Positions 34,827 to 47,180 of a stretch of DNA of 64,000 bases are shown piece after piece. Every line of letters begins with the position of its first letter. Position 1 is the first letter of the stretch. A model generated the notes under the pieces. It was given only the letters and a program-made list of their open reading frames with translations, searched no databases and had not been told where the DNA came from. The position numbers were made by a program, and so were the translations under genes. The stretch covers positions 46,182,492 to 46,246,491 of the forward strand of contig NC_052136.2 in NCBI RefSeq assembly GCF_016086655.4, in the 5' to 3' direction. The DNA is from Lepeophtheirus salmonis. Taxonomy: Eukaryota > Arthropoda > Copepoda > Siphonostomatoida > Caligidae.

Positions 34827-35440
34827 CTTAGTTTACAAAGACAAAGGCCACAAGAGCTGATGGCTGTCCGAAGCTTTGAACTACTTGAAGTACAAGGGGC
34901 TTCAAAAGTCATTGTCCAAATTAATGATAAAAAGTTTATGATGAACACAGAAAATAAGTCGTTCATCCAACCAAAGTCCCACCAGTTTTGAAGTCTAATA
35001 ATCTGTCTAAAGTAATAGTTTTTGGTGCAGTGGACAACGATGGTTCCATCAACCACCGCATTTTATCAAGGCCGGACTTAAGATCAACCCAGCTGATTAC
35101 CCGAAGATATTATAGTATGTCTTGCTACCCTGGATGGAGTGGACGTTTGTCATGAACAAAATGATACGTGTGTAGGACTCTTAGCCCATACCATGCCTCA
35201 AAGTCAGCTCAGTCATTCTATTGGAGAGGGTCCTGATTTTTGTGAATGCTGAAATACAGATTTGAACATTCTAGAGTACTGTCTGCGGGGCATCCTTCAA
35301 GAACAGGTCAACAAACGCTCCTACAACAGTGTTAGCTCCATAAAGACTAGCATCACTAATAATGATCCTGGCTGATCACATGATTCAGACAAAGGATCAG
35401 AAAGGTCGTTGAAACCTAGAGAGTCTTCAAATCAAATAAA
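34827..35440 (+). pseudogene. Degraded Tc1/mariner transposase, near full length of the DDE half
   Basis: Successive plus-strand pieces in shifting frames follow the transposase order. First 'ASKVIVQINDKKFMMNTENK' (position of the 'fsDEK.ft.d' block; the first catalytic Asp is kept as IND). Then 'SKVIVFGAVDNDGSIN', next 'PPHFIKAGLKINPADYPKIL', and finally 'DLNILEYCLRGILQEQVNKR' with 'YNSVSSIKTSI'. Several frameshifts and stops separate them, and the segment with the second Asp is not recognisable. No terminal repeats were found. Similar in layout to the maT-like branch, but branch assignment is not safe. Confidence 0.75.
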
Positions 35441-35739
35441 TCCGAAAAAAAGATAACTGGCAACAACTTCACAAATTTACATTAGATTTGATGTATAATT
35501 ATCTATACATACTATAAATATGATATGTAATTCCTCAAGAATAAATTCCCAAATAAATCCGCAAATCCCTGTACTTCATGCGTCTATTTATTTATTTTAA
35601 TATATGATACTTAGTGAGGAAAATTGAGGGCATTTTTTGGTTCGTCCATTTTTTTGGAGTTGATAAACTGACGAGTACATTTTTTTTCCCTAAGCTGTTG
35701 TCATTATTATTTAATCCTTGAGGAAGAGTTACACTAAGG

Positions 35740-35945
35740 ATTTGTTGCACTCATATTGGACTCAGAGTAAAATTAGGATCGACATTGGAGACATTCTTGG
35801 CAATGTTTTGTTTATTTCTTTTTCCCCTTCCTCCCTATTCACAGCTACCCGTAGTTGATCTTATGAAACGTTATGAAAGCTAAGCTGTTCTCCTCCAAAA
35901 TATTTTTCAAATTTTCAGGGTTAACATGTTTTTTTTTTAACATGC
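35740..35945 (+). repeat. CAGCTAAGC dispersed repeat, copy (plus)
   Basis: 'ggactcagagtaaaattagga' then 'ttatgaaacgttatgaaagctaagctgttctcctccaaaatatttttcaaattttcagggttaacatg'. The 3' end adjoins the next element at 35995. No conserved ORF. Confidence 0.55.
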
Positions 35946-35994
35946 CCAAAATGCTCCGTATTAGCATCACTGATGATACTATATTAGTTTCTGT

Positions 35995-36302
35995 GAAGGT
36001 GAATAGAAATACAAGGTTAGAACATTACATAATCGGGCTTGCTAGAATTTTCAATCTGATGTATTGTACTGATTGCTGGACAAGACGGGCGGATTTTGAC
36101 AAAGCACATAACCACTCATAGTCTATCACACCACTATTGCTAGAATTTTCAATTTAGTGTATTGTACCGAATGTTGGTCAGGAAAATCAGATTTTGACAA
36201 AACATGCAACCAACCATATTATATGACGTCTATATTAAAAGCGTGGTGGAAGTCAAAAATTAGTCGTACACACGTTATGGTATAACTTTGTGTTTCTGAG
36301 TT
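35995..36302 (+). mobile_element. CRE-containing MITE, copy 3, with 98-bp tandem duplication
   Basis: Left end 'aaggtgaatagaaatacaaggttagaacatt', right end 'cgttatggtataactttgtgtttctgag', imperfect inverses of each other. The central unit is duplicated: 'gctagaattttcaat' starts at 36041 and again at 36139 (period 98 bp), each followed by 'ttttgacaaa'. The second unit has TATGACGTCT and the first only a degraded version. About 308 bp against 216 bp for copy 2, a difference explained by one extra unit. Confidence 0.7.
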
Positions 36303-36374
36303 ATGGACAAATTATGGATTTAATTATCGAGGTTTCACAAAATGATGTTATGCACCTTTATTTTTTATGTACCC

Positions 36375-36598
36375 TATCGTTAATAGGCTCATTGGACACT
36401 TTGGGGTTTCCCTACTATGTTTATGTAAAAGTATGTAGAATATGATATGAAGCTGTTTACATATAAAAACCTTTTTTATCTAGAGGTACAAATGAAGTGA
36501 AAGAATTATGATTGACTGGCACCAACAGGGAAAGTAGATCAAACATACAAAGTTAAAAAACGGGTCCAATGGACCCATTGCTACTTTAAGAGTTAAAT
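36375..36598 (+). mobile_element. TTAA-flanked short element, copy 2
   Basis: Begins 'gttaataggctcattggacac', shares 'gaggtacaaatgaagtgaaagaattatgattgactgg' with copy 1, and ends 'cgggtccaatggacccattgctactttaag' with a hairpin (GGGTCC...GGACCC) and TTAA. The compensated change of the hairpin stem relative to the other copy (GGCTC/GAGCC against GGGTCC/GGACCC) is noteworthy. Confidence 0.4.
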
Positions 36599-37786
36599 AC
36601 AATAAAAAATGTCCTGTATTTGCTTTAGATTGCTTTTAAGGCAATATCCAATTACGACCTTATTGGACAAACAGTTAGGAATGACAACCTATGGTCGAAC
36701 TCTGTTTCTTCTAATTATATTGGATCCAATCAGTTGCCTACGCATCCATTTTCCCATTTCGAAATAAAGAAATAACGAGTTCTAATTTTTCAAAAAATAA
36801 AATAAAATATAGCTTTAATAAAAGTTATTGATCAACATATATATATATATATATCATTTTTGGTTTTTTGAAGATATAAGCATTTTCCCAATAAATAAAT
36901 AAAATAATTGGACAACAACGAATTATGCTAACCTCTTTTATGGTGAGGAGCCCTTTGATTGGAGTCATTCAATGATCGAGGTCAATAATAATAAAAACCT
37001 TAAATACAAACCTTCTTTACTTTATAGGCATGTATATATAATTGAAACCAATCAATCAGTCATAGAAATAAATAAAATTTAAATGGGTTCAAGAGTATCA
37101 TACAAAGTTCAACAAAGAAAGAAGGAAAAGAAAAAAATCTCTAAATGAGTAGATAGGTCTACAAAATTAAAGGCAGTATAATTCAATATAAAGTGCTGTA
37201 GTTTTTTAGCATACTTTTGCAAAAATATTACGTATTAACTTATAGGTATTCATACATATATTTTTTTTGAAATTGATAAATGTTTATGACAACGAAAATT
37301 TCATTTTGTTGCAATACTTGGTGATGGATTTGTTGAGTGTTTTTGCATAAAAGTATAAATACACACACAGTATAGGCATAAAATAGGTCATAAGATGTCT
37401 CATTTCATAGAAATATATTTTTTTAATTAATGGGAATTATGGAAATATTTGGATCCCCTTAGTAAATAATAAATACTGTGAAATTTAAATACTTATTTTG
37501 ATACTCTAAAAAAGAAGGAAGAATTTTTGGTTTTCTTATATTTCCCTCTAATTGATCAGAAGAAGTTGCACTGATTATGTATAAGTAAACATTATAGTAT
37601 TAAAATTACTCCATTTGATATTTGTCTTTATTAGTATAAGTAATGGTTCAGTCTCGGCCATAATGGGTTAAATCACAAGTGATGAACCAAACTAACTTTT
37701 GGTAGACTGTAGTGTTTCCCAGGAATTTCTCTAATTGTAAAACCCTGCGAAATTTCAGGAACTGGGAAAAAACACCCTAATAGGTA
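36599..37786. other. AT-rich non-coding stretch
   Basis: A TA microsatellite at about 36835-36854; otherwise nothing recognised. Confidence 0.6.
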
Positions 37787-38130
37787 TTTACAAGTTGTGG
37801 ATTGTATAAGTAAATTGTAACATTTACAATTCGAAAGTTTCATTACTTCTAATTTAATTAAAACATTAGTCAATTTAACATTATCACCTATTCTGATTTA
37901 TTCAAATTTATTAGTGATTTACGGATAGTATATAATTGTGGTCATTTGAACTATATAATGTCCCACAATTAGTTATTGTCATAAAAATAGTCTGCAATTT
38001 CACCATTAATATATGGACAATCCAAAAAATACCCAATGTTACATAATCTTTATTGAAAATATTTTTTGAATTACTCACTGAAAATGCTTCATTTCATTTA
38101 CAAGTTTTGAAACTTTTATAATAAGTTTTC
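37787..38130. mobile_element. TTGTACAAGTT MITE, copy 4 (degraded)
   Basis: Starts 'acaagttgtggattgtataagtaaattgtaac', has the family interior 'gtcataaaaatagtctgcaatttcaccattaatatatggacaatcc', and ends weakly near 'tacaagttttgaaacttttataataagtt'. About 340 bp, consistent with copies 1, 3 and 5. Confidence 0.5.
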
Positions 38131-39949
38131 TAATCCCTATACTTAGTTCTTTCTTTACATGGATCCCTTCTTTACTCATGACTGAGGGAAGATCCAGACT
38201 TTGAAGTATTTTTGCAATAGAAACAAAATGTACTTCTTCGAATTATTTATGAAAAGAAAAACTTTGAAATCAATTTGCGTTTGTTTTGGTCTTAATAACT
38301 TAATCAAAACTTTGAGGTTTTAAAATGGATCTGAATTGTAATTTTGCTCTCAAAAAAATAAAAAATAATAATAATAATAGAAACATAAGAATGTAACTTG
38401 ATTTTCCATTGATAGATCAATTTTTGACCCTTCATAGCAAAAAACTTCGGGATTTGCCTTAATAATTTTCCGACTTTTTTTATATGTTTCCGCTATTGTC
38501 ATATGGCATTTGGTGAATAATTGGTTAATAAAAGTATATTTTTGAGATTCAAGTTAAAAAAGGAAGGTCTTTGTATCTAAAGTTTCATTAATACACTTTT
38601 GTATAAAAATAAAACCATTTTTATATTGTTTCAATAATATTAGATTAATATCAGCAGGGATAATATTGCTAAATTTAAAGAGTAATATATTTTTTTGTAT
38701 AATTTTAATTTCGACAAAATACACATAAAATTTATTTTGATAAAAATAGTACAAATATAAATATTTAAGTTGATCTTCAAAAGTTATTTCAAAATTAAAT
38801 TTTATACAAATCCTGACTGGATCGGTTATATGTTTTACAGTATTTTCTATTACGAATAAATCGTAAATAAATTTTATTAAATGAACAACATATGATTAAT
38901 ATAGATCTGGATGTTAATTTCCTATTACAGCGATATTGACAGTTTTCAACCTCTTTCTCACACCTTGGCACAATTTAAAAATGGTTTCCTTTTCGATTTA
39001 GTTACATTCAGCCCATCCAAATTTCACCCTATCCTCCATAATGTTGTTCTTCTTGATAGTGTAGTTGATGGGTTTTTTGGTCAATTTAACGGCCTTTTAG
39101 ACTTCAAAAATGGCTTTTTTTTTAGTGCCAAAAATTGATAATGGGTTGAAGTTTTTTTTTGTTTTTTTTTTGCCAATTTGGTACTCTTTCAGTGAAATAA
39201 TTATAGAATAAAAACAAATCAAATTGATGCAAAATGATGTTAAAGCAGAATCAAAGGGTGACAAAATTCAAATATAGTAGTAATAAATAAATAAACATAT
39301 GGCAGATCCTGTAATGTCAGTAAATTTTAGAATTTTGAAGATTCCTTACAAATTAATGTTTGCTTTTCGTTGAGCTTTATACTTTATGTACCCTGAAATT
39401 GATACGGTAATAGACTTCACAAACATGTATTTACTTATAAAATATATGAGTAAACGATTATCGTTTAATGTGCTACTTTTATGTGTTAAAATAAATGAAG
39501 GCACAAGGAAATATAAATTAAAAAATCTTGCAGTTCTTTATATAACTGTGATCAATGTTTTTTTTATTTCCAACTACAATAATTTAATTTCTAAAAAGGT
39601 ACATTAAAACGGCTTATCGGTTATAAGCCTTTGTTTTGTACATACTTTTACATTCGAACGTTGTATATATAGAAATATCTAATCAAACAAATCATTATTC
39701 ATTTTTTTTCATGTTAACTGCATAATTTACAAACAATATTGTGTTGTACGACAATAACAATATTGTCGTACAAGTCTTGGTACTAAAATTAGCATCGGTA
39801 ATTCAATATTTTTACGCCTGAAACATGCACGGAGATTCTTATGACGCTATGGTGCTGCAAGTACCGGTTCCAAACCATATTTTGTTAGAAAGACGTCCCA
39901 GTTAACTTCAAGTCAGTCTTGTGGGAAACCCAAACATAACCCTCCAAGT
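38131..39949. other. AT-rich non-coding stretch
   Basis: No gene recognised with confidence. At 38930-39130 the minus strand gives KKAIFEV...KFGWAECN...LCQGVRKRLK, which vaguely resembles a Tc1-type C-terminus but is too weak to call. A perfect short palindrome around ACAATATTGTCGTAC/GTACGACAATAACAATATTG lies near 39735-39770. Confidence 0.5.
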
Positions 39950-40130
39950 CTGCTGTTCTGAACACCTTGGATTTCCATCTATAGGGGGAGTTGGAAAGGC
40001 AATGCGCTACCTAACATAACAGTAGGAACCCCCTCAAGGGCACCATCAAGTGGGTGGCTGTAAGGCTTAGTTCTGCAGGAATCATTAATCTGTGGGAAAA
40101 TTAAGGGAGGGATTGAGAACAATAAAGGTT
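39950..40130 (+). pseudogene. Tc1/mariner transposase C-terminal relic
   Basis: The frame starting near 39960 reads LNTLDFHL, stop, GELERQCAT, stop, HNSRNPLKGTIKWVAVRLSS. This follows the conserved 'LNPLDF.lWg.le...c...hns...Lk..i...' organisation downstream of the third catalytic acid. The first stop (TAG) replaces the expected Trp codon. Upstream sequence (39830-39950) may hold part of the catalytic core but cannot be read with confidence. Confidence 0.55.
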
Positions 40131-40459
40131 GCATTGAAATTTAATATGATTTTACCATCTGTTCTATTGAAAAAAGTAAGAAAATTCTGCACAATGCATT
40201 TGTTCAGGATGTTCCAATTTTACAGAACATATTAATTATTGCATATTAACTGCAGAAACCAATACCCTGTAGGTAATTACTCATCAACTTTTGCATTTTT
40301 TTAAAATATTCGGATTTTTTTTGTATGAATACCCATTTTTAACCGGGTTTTTTTTCATTTATATGTTAGGAGTAGAGCTAATACATTTAGATGTAAAAAA
40401 AGAGCACAAAGAGAAGGCGGGAGAGTAAGGCATATGTTACTTCTGAGTTAAGACTTTTG

Positions 40460-40822
40460 TTAATATCAGCTGCCTTTTATATAATATATATATATATATA
40501 TTTTTTTTTTTTTTGGGGGGGAGAAAATGAATTATTACTATAAACAGGAGAACCTTCTACATTTTAAGTAGCATTAGTGCAGGAAAAATTTAATAATTAT
40601 ATTTAAATTTATATATTTTATTATGTATTTTTAAAACAATTTATAACCAAAAATAGGCAAGAATAATTATTTCATATGAATAAGTTAACACCACGACGAC
40701 CTATGAAATAATGAACAAAAAAAAAAGAAAAAGAAAGAGCACACGCAATAACCGTTTTTCCTTTTTTCAATTTTTAAACGTCGTGTTTTCGTTACAAATA
40801 TGTCAACTCTAATTATGGGTGA
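40460..40822 (+). repeat. GGGGGGGAG dispersed repeat, copy 2
   Basis: 'ttaatatcagctgccttttatataata', a TA tract, poly-T, then 'gggggggagaaaatgaatta', 'aggagaaccttctacatttta', 'atatattttattatgtatttttaaaacaattta', 'agttaacaccacgacgacctatgaaataatgaac' and '...aaacgtcgtgttttcgttacaaatatgtc'. Same blocks and order as 11596-11884. Confidence 0.65.
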
Positions 40823-43800
40823 TGTGTACTTATTTACAATTTAATAACTGAGTTAACGAAATAGTTTATGGTTTCTTCTGATGTCATCAATGTCTTGAAA
40901 ACTCAGTCAGAAATGCTGTAGAAATACGTCAATTAGAATAATTACAAATTGTATTTTTCCTGCACTCTCGCTCATCAGTCATCACCAGTAACTTAATTAC
41001 ATTATTTAGTTACAATATTGTCTGAAGGTTAATTGTAATTAAGACTATATTGTTTCAAATTACACAGGGGTATTAAAATACATTGGTAATTAAAAACCCA
41101 GTTAAACTCGAGACAGAAATTAAATTAACTGTCTACAAAGTAACAAGATCAATATTTGTCCAATTTAACTTGTCTATTTTATACTTTTTCTGCTAGGGGC
41201 GTTGAGAGTATCATGAATATTACTCAATTCATATATCCACCCTTTTAATATAAATAAAAAACAGAATAAGTAAATGCATACTTCACTGGAAAAAAATGAA
41301 AAATTTACGTCATCATTTCAAAAGAAGCATCTAACGGAGAAATAAATAGTTTTATTTAGCCTTAATGTTATCATTAAGCTAACAGCGCGTTTGACCACTC
41401 TGTCTTATAAATTTGGCCATGATTCAATACTGTGTTAATAGTTTTTTATTAGGGCGGCTGATTAACGATGTCGGAATGTATTTGCAAGTAAAGGATCAAA
41501 TAATATAACGGTGACGTCATTAGGGCGTCCATTTTGGGGAGGAGGAGTTCCGTAACTAAATTTTTTCTTCATAAGAAGGGAGGGATGAGGATGTTCTCAT
41601 TTTCTACAAACATATTTATTATTGATATAATTATAAAAAAATACCCAAAAGTGAGCTCCCTTTGCTCCTATGGTTCTGGCAACCCTGGTTCTTATTTGAG
41701 TTACTATGGATGACTTATCAAGCCATTGATCTATCTACAGTTACTCATGTATAGCCACCAAAGTTATTCTTCAGGAAGTGTTTGCAGTGTCCAAACTGTG
41801 TATTCAGGCCCCCATGGCCTTCGGGAATTACGTCTCTGTATATTATGTACCAATACAGGCCCCTCCATCTAAATTCGACACTTTTTTAAATGGCGTGTAT
41901 ATTGATCGAGAATGAAAAATAATATGTTCCTTGATTGTATTTATGAATTAAATTTTCAATTCTTTGAAATTTAACCTGTATAAGCCCTTGTAGACTTGTA
42001 GTCTTACTTATCTGACTTCCCACCTATTCCTACATTCAAAAACCCACACTTTTATGGTGATTCTCTGCATAGTTTTTGATCTTGAAATTAAAAGAAAATG
42101 AAGTTATCATAAAAATATAATATGTTCCTTTTCTTTAGGGAACAAAACTTCAAATGACTAATGATATATTGACAAACATGTCACACAAAGTAAGAAAAAA
42201 AAAAGTAATAAATTAAAATCATTATTTTTCTCAAGACCGAATTCCAGGTTGTTATAATATGAACTCGGGTGGTCCAGAGAGAGTTGACAAACATTTACAT
42301 ATTCATACTGATATAACGACTACTTTCATATTTTTGAAGTTACTCATTGTTGTATGTAATTCATTTGTCAGTAGTAGGGTCCTTCTTTCTTCTCATCCAG
42401 ATGGTGGATTCCTTTTCATTCCTAAAGTCGTATTTTTTTCTTCTTCTTCAAATCTCTCTATAATCCTCAATGTCCATTAGTGGAGCTTAACATTGTCGGA
42501 TACAAAAATATACATATTTGCAGTCATATTGTATTAGGATTTTTCCTTTCCCGAAAAATAGATTGTGAGCGGGTTTTCAGGAGACCATTTATTAATTTAA
42601 GATTCCACGGAAATATATGGATCCTGTAATTAAATAATAGATACTGTGAAAGTTTAATATTGATTTATTTATTTAAAGAAGAAATAATAAACTTTTAGCT
42701 AGTTGTACAAATATAAAGCGGCGTCAATATAACTTACTCTTTCAAAAAGACAATGAAAAAAGCTTTATTTTTAAGTCATAACGATAATACTTATCTCAAA
42801 TTTTGTTTTACACAATTTTGAAAGTTATAAATCTATTGTTTAAAGACTGAATAAATCAAACTTTGGTGTTTATATACTGGGTGATTCTTTCATTTCTTTA
42901 TTTCTCTATAAAATAACTTTTCATTAAATGATTTAGACGCAATAACTATGTTAAAAACTAAGATGATAAATTTAATTGGCATACATATTTTATTTTATGT
43001 CGATTATTAGTTGCCTAAGTAATTTATTATAGGGGATTCCAGTAAATCTGGTTCTAATTACTTGATTTTAACAAATTTTTTATTTCTAACATAAATAGGA
43101 ATGGAGTTATTTGAGTTCGGAGAACTTTGCAAATTTCAAATTATGAAAATAAATCAAAAACATTGTCTTTTTATATTAGAAATTGAAACAATTAACTGAT
43201 TTTCATCAAATGCACCAATAAAGAGTTGAGAGCTAAATTACAATTAGTTTAATTTCATAAAATATATCATACTATTTGTGGGTAATATTCATTTCGGACG
43301 GCAAATGCGCGTTCCTCACTACTCCAACGCATGCTAGCGGCTGTCTGAATTTCCAAGAAAACTCCGGAAAAATTACAGGAGAAGGAAATTTTCCCAAAAA
43401 AATGGACTGAGGCGGAATATTGTCACCAAAAAGTATAATTTTTAGTTATCTTTGAATATAATAAGCAACTTATTGCGAAACTCCTGAAATTTTCCGAAAT
43501 CAACTAATTTTTGTCTTTAACACAATTTAGTTTCTTGAAAATGAAAAATTAATTAATTAATTAATTTCTTCAATTAAGCTTCTAATTGAATTATTTTTGT
43601 ATGCCCTTTTGAATAGCGTTTGATTGAAAATAAACGAGGAGGATAAACATATTGAATTTCCATTTAACATTTGACAAAAATAATCTCATCTTTATTTTGA
43701 TTCATAAATTCATAAAGGACACAATTTTCATAATAATATAATTAGAATCTTAATTGTTTAAAATTATTATAAAACAAAACTTCTTTCATTTCAGGCAATT

Positions 43801-43984
43801 TCAAAGTTTAGTTATAAGTAACTCGGTATGTTGAAAGTTAGTGAAACATTAGCCTTTGATGACAATATTCCCCACCCAGGGTCTGTTTTCCATGTACCAT
43901 AAATATATGTTTATTAATTTGTAAGGGTAGGACTGTCTAAAATGTAAGCATTTCCGGTATTTAAAAAAAGGAAAACCGGAAATG
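40823..43984. other. AT-rich non-coding stretch with unexplained patches
   Basis: No gene recognised. A patch at about 41740-41880 has higher complexity (ggcccccatggccttcgggaattacgtctctg) and open frames on both strands without a recognisable domain. Another at 43290-43440 (cggcaaatgcgcgttcctcactactccaacgcatgctagcggctgtctg) is also CpG-bearing and non-repetitive as far as I can see. Confidence 0.5.
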
Positions 43985-44300
43985 ATCATGGTGACCATAT
44001 TAATTTGAATAATATTTTAGAGCAGAGCAGCTTAGCTGTCATGATGTTTCATTAAATTAGCTGTGATATGAAAGAAGTAAGCACAAGTCCCACTCCGTAT
44101 CAAGCAAGGATATAGATATGAATTACTACGTTTCCGATACTTAACTGTACTCTGAGTCGAATATGTACGTACAAATATCCTCGGTGTCTCTCTCTGTTTT
44201 TCATGAACACTCAAAGTTAAACTTTATACTTGGGTGTTCTCTCTTCAAAAATGAAATAATAATAATAACAGCTATGGAACATAAAAAGTACATTTGAGAT
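43985..44300 (-). repeat. CAGCTAAGC dispersed repeat, copy (minus)
   Basis: Opens with 'agagcagcttagctgtcatgatgtttcattaaattagctg', continues 'agtcccactccgtatcaagcaagg', 'actctgagtcgaatatg', and closes with 'ttgggtgttctctcttcaaaaatgaaataataataataacagctatgg'. One of the longest copies; the 60-codon minus-strand frame is not kept elsewhere. Confidence 0.65.
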
Positions 44301-45611
44301 TGGAAAAAAAAAACAAAAAAAAACTTAGAAGCTAAAAAAGACTTTGGATGTACAATTTTATGTATGGAGCACAAAAAATAACCAAGAACGTATGAGATTA
44401 TTTTTGTGGTTATTTTCCATCCTTAGAAGCATATTGGTGCTCCATTTTTAATATCGATACATATAGAGTTTGCAAAGGATGAATCGTTAAAACTTTATAC
44501 CGAGCGATTCTTTAATGTATAGGTATTTAACAAGTTTTTTTTTTAAAATTATTTAGGCATGAAACATTTTAAATTTTCGTATTAATAACCCTCCAAGACT
44601 TTTGGAACCCCCGGTATCAATGATAGCTATTATGCTGTAGAAAAGGAAGTTCACTCCTTGATAATTAAATTATAGTGATAGTAGTTAAGAAAAAGAAAAT
44701 TCACTCCTTAGCTTGCCAATTTCAAACTAATAGGCCAGTTAAAAAATCCAACTGATTAGCATCACTATTGATTTTAATCTATAACAAAATCCCTTCTGCA
44801 TTCAATCATGAAATAATTAATCTAAATTCAACTTTTCTTATGTGTAAAACTCTGAAAACCCCATAGGAAACATAATTCCGAGAGAGAAACCCGAGTTTGA
44901 ATAATCCATTATATATACATTCATGATTAAAAGATGTATGAAGCTTGTGAGAAACTTGGTCTACATTGTATTTTGAATAATTGTGCATATGAGAGACAAA
45001 GTCTACCGAAACTCATTAATAATTAATTAGGTAGATAATAAACGCTAATTGAATGAACAGATGTTAACATACCTATGAATGATTAATAGCAAGGTGTAAT
45101 TAGTAGGTTTGTACCTATATATGTTTGTAGGTAACTTGCAAAAAAATGAAAAAAAAAATATGAGAGGGGGAAAAAACCCGCACAATAAGAAATAATTCAT
45201 TCATTTCTTGGCAAATATTTATAATTGCAAAGACGTAAATGTAGCACAATATAGAGATATAATTTTTTGAAATACTTTTTTTACCGTCATCATGCTCTTT
45301 TATGTGTAGGGTATAGTGTTATTTGATATACCGGTACGTGTGGTGCCGGAACTATAGGGGCAATTGGCACATTTTGAAGAATTTTTTCTTTTTATTGGGA
45401 TAAAAGGAATTTGTCTTCACCCAAAATATTACAATGTCATAATTTGGGGGAAAAATTGTCTTAAATGAAATGAAAAGGTTATTCTTTGAAATAGTATTTT
45501 TTGAAAAAATGGGAAAAAAATTCCTTGTCTAATTTAAAAAAAAACTGTTAAAAATTACATTCTTAACACAATGATCAGTACACCTGTGAATGGATCTCGA
45601 TGTACAAGTTT
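44301..45611. other. AT-rich non-coding stretch
   Basis: Contains the short repeat at 44616-44722 (partner of 7848-7930). Otherwise no gene or recognised element. Confidence 0.55.
44616..44722. repeat. Short dispersed repeat (pair with 7848-7930)
   Basis: 'caatgatagctattatgctgtagaaaaggaagttcactcc', then 'taattaaattatagtgatagtagttaag', then 'aaaagaaaattcactccttagcttgccaattt', in the same order as the partner. Confidence 0.5.
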
Positions 45612-45810
45612 AATCACTGATTTTTGAGGTCATACCTATGAAAAGAGTATGATTTTGATATCAAATTAAATGTTTTTGGGTGTGAAGAACTTGAATTGGA
45701 TGGTAAAGTTAGAGTAAAACTAAGGAAAAACAATTATTTATAATGTTTTATGTTTCGAGTAACTTATCTTTGTGTCCCAATTTGCGAATGAAGGATTGCA
45801 CAAAATTTTG

Positions 45811-45841
<31 letters not shown>

Positions 45842-46073
45842 CAAGAGTTTCATATTCAACTAAAAATGTTTTGTTTTTGTTAGTTACTTCCTTCAACTTT
45901 AATTCATATATGAAAATTAAATGTTAATTTAACATTCAAACATTGAAAATAATTGCTTTTCCTTAGTTTTACACAAATTATACTATCAAATTTAAGCTCC
46001 TAACTCCAAAAAACATGAAATTTTAAACCAAAATCATACTTCTATCGTCAGTAAGGCCTTTAAAATCAGTTAT
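45612..46073. mobile_element. Foldback element B
   Basis: Left arm 45612-45760 and right arm 45925-46073 are imperfect inverted copies of about 149 bp, separated by about 165 bp that include a 22-base poly-A run. Matching blocks include 'aatcactgatttttgagg', 'agtatgattttg' and 'aaaactaaggaaaaacaattattta', each found reverse-complemented in the right arm. No ORF. Not related in sequence to foldback A. Immediately followed, 23 bp later, by the dispersed repeat at 46096. Confidence 0.7.
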
Positions 46074-46095
46074 TAATGTTTTTAAATATGTGAGC

Positions 46096-46280
46096 GCTAC
46101 CTAGTGGTTAAGATTTTAAAAAGGGTTATATATCACTAACCGATTGTTCAGATTTAAAATTTTTTTTTTTAGGTCGTCATATTGACTCATACTTTATACA
46201 ATGGTGTAGTTAAAATAAATTTTCGTCGTACTGGGTATAAAATTGTTTGAAAATTTGATGAAATATAATAAAACTACCCT
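46096..46280 (+). repeat. Dispersed repeat, inverted partner of 21956-22138
   Basis: Begins 'gctacctagtggttaagatttt' and ends 'gtactgggtataaaattgtttgaaaatttgatgaaatataataaaactaccc'. Matches the minus strand at 21956-22138 along its length with scattered changes. Confidence 0.65.
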
Positions 46281-46789
46281 AAAGTGACTTAAGATTATGT
46301 AAGCGACTAATTCCTTATTTTAAAAACAAGGAGAAACCTCTTTTAAAACGATTCCACATTTTTATGTAATACGAGTTTAATTCGTTCCTGAACCAAACTC
46401 GTTAGTTTTAGCAATTTATCTCATAAGAAATAACTTTAAAAATTAAAACTTGAAACGGGACACATGTGTCCCATTCCCTACTCTCAACCAGCACGTATCT
46501 TAAAGAAATTTCTTTCTAAGAATCCACCTTCTATCTATGAATACTCGTATTTTGAGGCAACGTACCTCAAGGTATTACTGGATTGGTGAAATGTCTAAAT
46601 TTATTAGTTTTACTCGTCATATCTGTACAACATCAATAATAAAACCTAGATTTTAACGCATTGAAATCGATATAGTTAGTGCCATAAAGCTTTAAAAATA
46701 TTACCCACCGATGACTTAACTCCTAAACTTTTGACATATAAAAGTTAACACATAGCTGTATTTTCAAAAGCAAATGTGGTTCTTTAACA

Positions 46790-47180
46790 GAAAAGCAGGC
46801 TACAATGATTTTTTAAAATGGATTATAAATTACATCAATGAAATAGCTTTTTAAAGCCTTTGGGGTGTTTCGCTACTTGGACTTAAAGCACCTACTATGC
46901 ATTGTCACAATAAAAGAACGAGAAATAGACATTTATTTTGAAATAAGCCTCTTAAATCAAATAAAGGTTAAAAACTGTAGCTAATTTTTTTTTTTTTTTT
47001 TTTTGGTACCTTAATTCATCCTGGAAATTCAAATACAGTGCCTATAATTCACTGCAATATGTTTTTTAATTATTGGTCTGTTTGTATAATATATGGGAAG
47101 TAAAAAGATTAATTCGGATTCTCTCTTTTTCTTAATTTTCGTCTAAAATTGTTTTTATGTTGACGCACTGTCAATGTATT
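46790..47180 (+). repeat. AACCCTTTGGAGG repeat, copy 5
   Basis: 'agaaaagcaggctacaatgattttttaaaatgg', 'gcctttggggtgtttcgctac', 'gtcacaataaaagaacgagaaatag', 'aattcatcctggaaattcaaatacagtgcctataattcactgcaatatg', 'cttaattttcgtctaaaattgtttttatgttgacgcac'. Plus orientation, like the other copies. Confidence 0.65.

Noticed and set aside
34817..35056. 79-codon minus-strand ORF
   Set aside because: Antisense shadow of the degraded plus-strand transposase at 34827-35440.
38930..39130. Minus-strand peptide resembling a Tc1 C-terminus
   Set aside because: The pattern is loose, no catalytic blocks lie upstream, and stops interrupt it.
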